Of a stretch of DNA of 6,110 nt, positions 5,101 to 6,110 are shown in pieces. Position 1 is the stretch's first letter; every line of letters begins with the position of its first letter. Origin of the DNA: Balneolaceae bacterium. GTDB taxonomy: Bacteria > Bacteroidota > Rhodothermia > Balneolales > Balneolaceae. The position numbers and the translations under genes are program-made. A model generated the notes under the pieces. It saw only the letters and a list, made by a program, of their open reading frames with translations, ran no database searches and was not told the DNA's origin. The stretch is taken from positions 1-6,110 of the forward strand of contig SLGA01000213.1 of assembly GCA_007123985.1 (NCBI GenBank). The letters run 5' to 3'.

Positions 5101-5212
5101 TTAGATTGGCTGATTGATTGTGCTGTTTCACCAATAAAAATAACTCAGCACACAACTTTATTCTTTCCCACTTGTGAAGAAAAAGTCGCTACTTTATATG
5201 CTGAAGAAGTAG

Positions 5213-6110
5213 TTATACCTTGCTGAATACTACGATTCCATTATGCCCGCCAAAGCCAAAGTTGTTACTCATTGCCGCGTTGATCTGTTTTTCCCGTGCC
5301 TCGCCAAGTACAAAATCCGCTCCGCCGGGAATTTCGGGATCAATTCTTTCGGTATTGATGGTAGGCGGAATAATACCGTGTTTAACGGCGAGAACTGAAA
5401 GTACGGCCTCAATTGCACCGGCAGCTCCCAGCAGGTGGCCGGTCATCGATTTCGTGGCGCTGATGGTAGGTTTTACACCGCTGCCTTCATACAGTTTATT
5501 TACAGCGATAATCTCACTGATATCTCCCACCGGAGTAGAGGTGGAATGCGTATTGATGTAATCAACATCTTCCGGGTTTAGGTTTGCCTCCTCAAGTGCC
5601 AGCCTCATTCCGCGAAGTGCGCCAAGACCTTCGGGATGGGTTGCGGTTAGGTGGTAGGCATCTGCGGTCATCGCGGCACCGGTAACTTCTCCGTAAATTT
5701 TGGCGCCGCGTGCTTTTGCATGTTCATACTCTTCAAGAATTAATGCACAAGAACCTTCACCCATTACAAAACCATCGCGATTTGGATCGAATGGCCTCGA
5801 TGCGGTTTCGGGTGACTCATTTCGGGTGCTCATCGCTTTCATGGCTGTAAAACCGCCAATTGTTGCTTCGGTTACCGGCGCTTCTGATCCGCCTGTTACA
5901 AAAGCCTTTGCCTTACCCATGCGGATGTAGTTGAAGGCATCCATGATGGCTGTATTGGAGCTTGCACAAGCTGAAATTGTGGTATAGTTGATCCCCATCA
6001 GCCCGAATTTCATCGATATCATACCGGATGCCATATTGGGAATAAGGCGCGGAACAAAGAAGGGGTTAAATCTCGGTTCATAGTTGTTCAGAGTGTACTC
6101 TTTTACCTCT
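5213..6110 (-). CDS. fabF: 3-oxoacyl-ACP synthase II FabF (5' end missing)
   Basis: The last 298 residues of a beta-ketoacyl-ACP synthase; E. coli FabF has 413, so about 115 are beyond the right edge. It condenses malonyl-ACP with acyl-ACP in cytosolic fatty-acid elongation. The frame is open to the edge, and the bases before the ATG at 6034 encode conserved sequence (NPFFVPRLIPNM, like PFFVPSTIVNM in E. coli), so that Met is internal. Visible catalytic elements: nucleophile Cys in ISACASSN (codon 5966-5968), His in NTHSTSTP (5546-5548), and Lys and His in TKSMTGHLLGAAG. STRN…ASRPFD, RDGFVMGEG, LEEYEHAKARGAKIY and the C-terminal NNFGFGGHNG are standard for the family. One oddity: the usual NxHGTSTP motif is HSTSTP here. 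The gene normally linked downstream (rnc) is not present. A FabF paralogue is possible but nothing visible demands it. Confidence 0.95.
   Translation of the reverse strand, partial: EVKEYTLNNYEPRFNPFFVPRLIPNMASGMISMKFGLMGINYTTISACASSNTAIMDAFNYIRMGKAKAFVTGGSEAPVTEATIGGFTAMKAMSTRNESPETASRPFDPNRDGFVMGEGSCALILEEYEHAKARGAKIYGEVTGAAMTADAYHLTATHPEGLGALRGMRLALEEANLNPEDVDYINTHSTSTPVGDISEIIAVNKLYEGSGVKPTISATKSMTGHLLGAAGAIEAVLSVLAVKHGIIPPTINTERIDPEIPGGADFVLGEAREKQINAAMSNNFGFGGHNGIVVFSKV

Noticed and set aside
4955..5155. 66-codon minus-strand frame between fabF and the LolA-like gene
   Set aside because: It reads straight through the 11-bp hairpin at 5073-5100 and the candidate promoter, and has no family features.
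5189..5212. CTACTT/AAGTAG hairpin immediately after the fabF stop
   Set aside because: Only six mostly A/T pairs with a 12-base loop, and the T run starts four bases away. Too weak to call a terminator on its own.

Overview
The window most likely comes from a Gram-negative marine-type member of the Bacteroidota/Balneolota-Rhodothermota assemblage; this is inferred from protein style, not from a marker gene. The clues are two lipoproteins whose mature ends both start C-D-N-x-T-S, a BspA-like (DUF285) surface lipoprotein, a LolA-fold periplasmic protein, a Bacteroidota-style FabF (SACASS, FGFGGHN) and the absence of clear Shine-Dalgarno sites in front of the genes. Base composition is moderately AT-rich, especially between genes.

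Layout. Positions 1-217 contain no intact gene. They hold a short minus-strand open frame that looks like the 3' end of a lost gene, followed by a terminator-like hairpin. A 453-residue minus-strand BspA-like lipoprotein with seven exact 25-residue repeats occupies 218-1579. The gap 1580-2028 carries a GC-rich hairpin in the lipoprotein leader, a minus-strand stretch that reads like a decayed or very small gene, and a possible mscL promoter. mscL (plus strand, 2029-2430) converges on a 484-residue minus-strand lipoprotein (2503-3957), and a terminator able to work in both directions lies between them. That lipoprotein has a folded N-terminal domain and two copies of a 35-residue C-x15-C motif (NGGW...GFRNQGQC), joined by long acidic linkers with no basic residues. 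A 278-residue LolA-like periplasmic protein (4100-4936, minus) follows, with its own terminator and a plausible promoter overlapping a palindrome. A 276-base gap with a strong hairpin then leads to fabF (5213 to the right edge, minus, 5' end missing).

How the genes relate. This looks like a run of mostly single-gene transcription units, not one operon: most genes have their own terminator-like hairpin, and the spacers exceed 70 bases. Three of the five genes make exported envelope proteins (two lipid-anchored, one periplasmic) and one an inner-membrane tension valve. FabF is cytosolic fatty-acid elongation. I see no phage, CRISPR, tRNA, rRNA or insertion sequence. The points most worth a second look are the tandem NGGW-motif lipoprotein, the two orphan coding-like fragments flanking the BspA-like gene, and the helical insert in the LolA-like protein.
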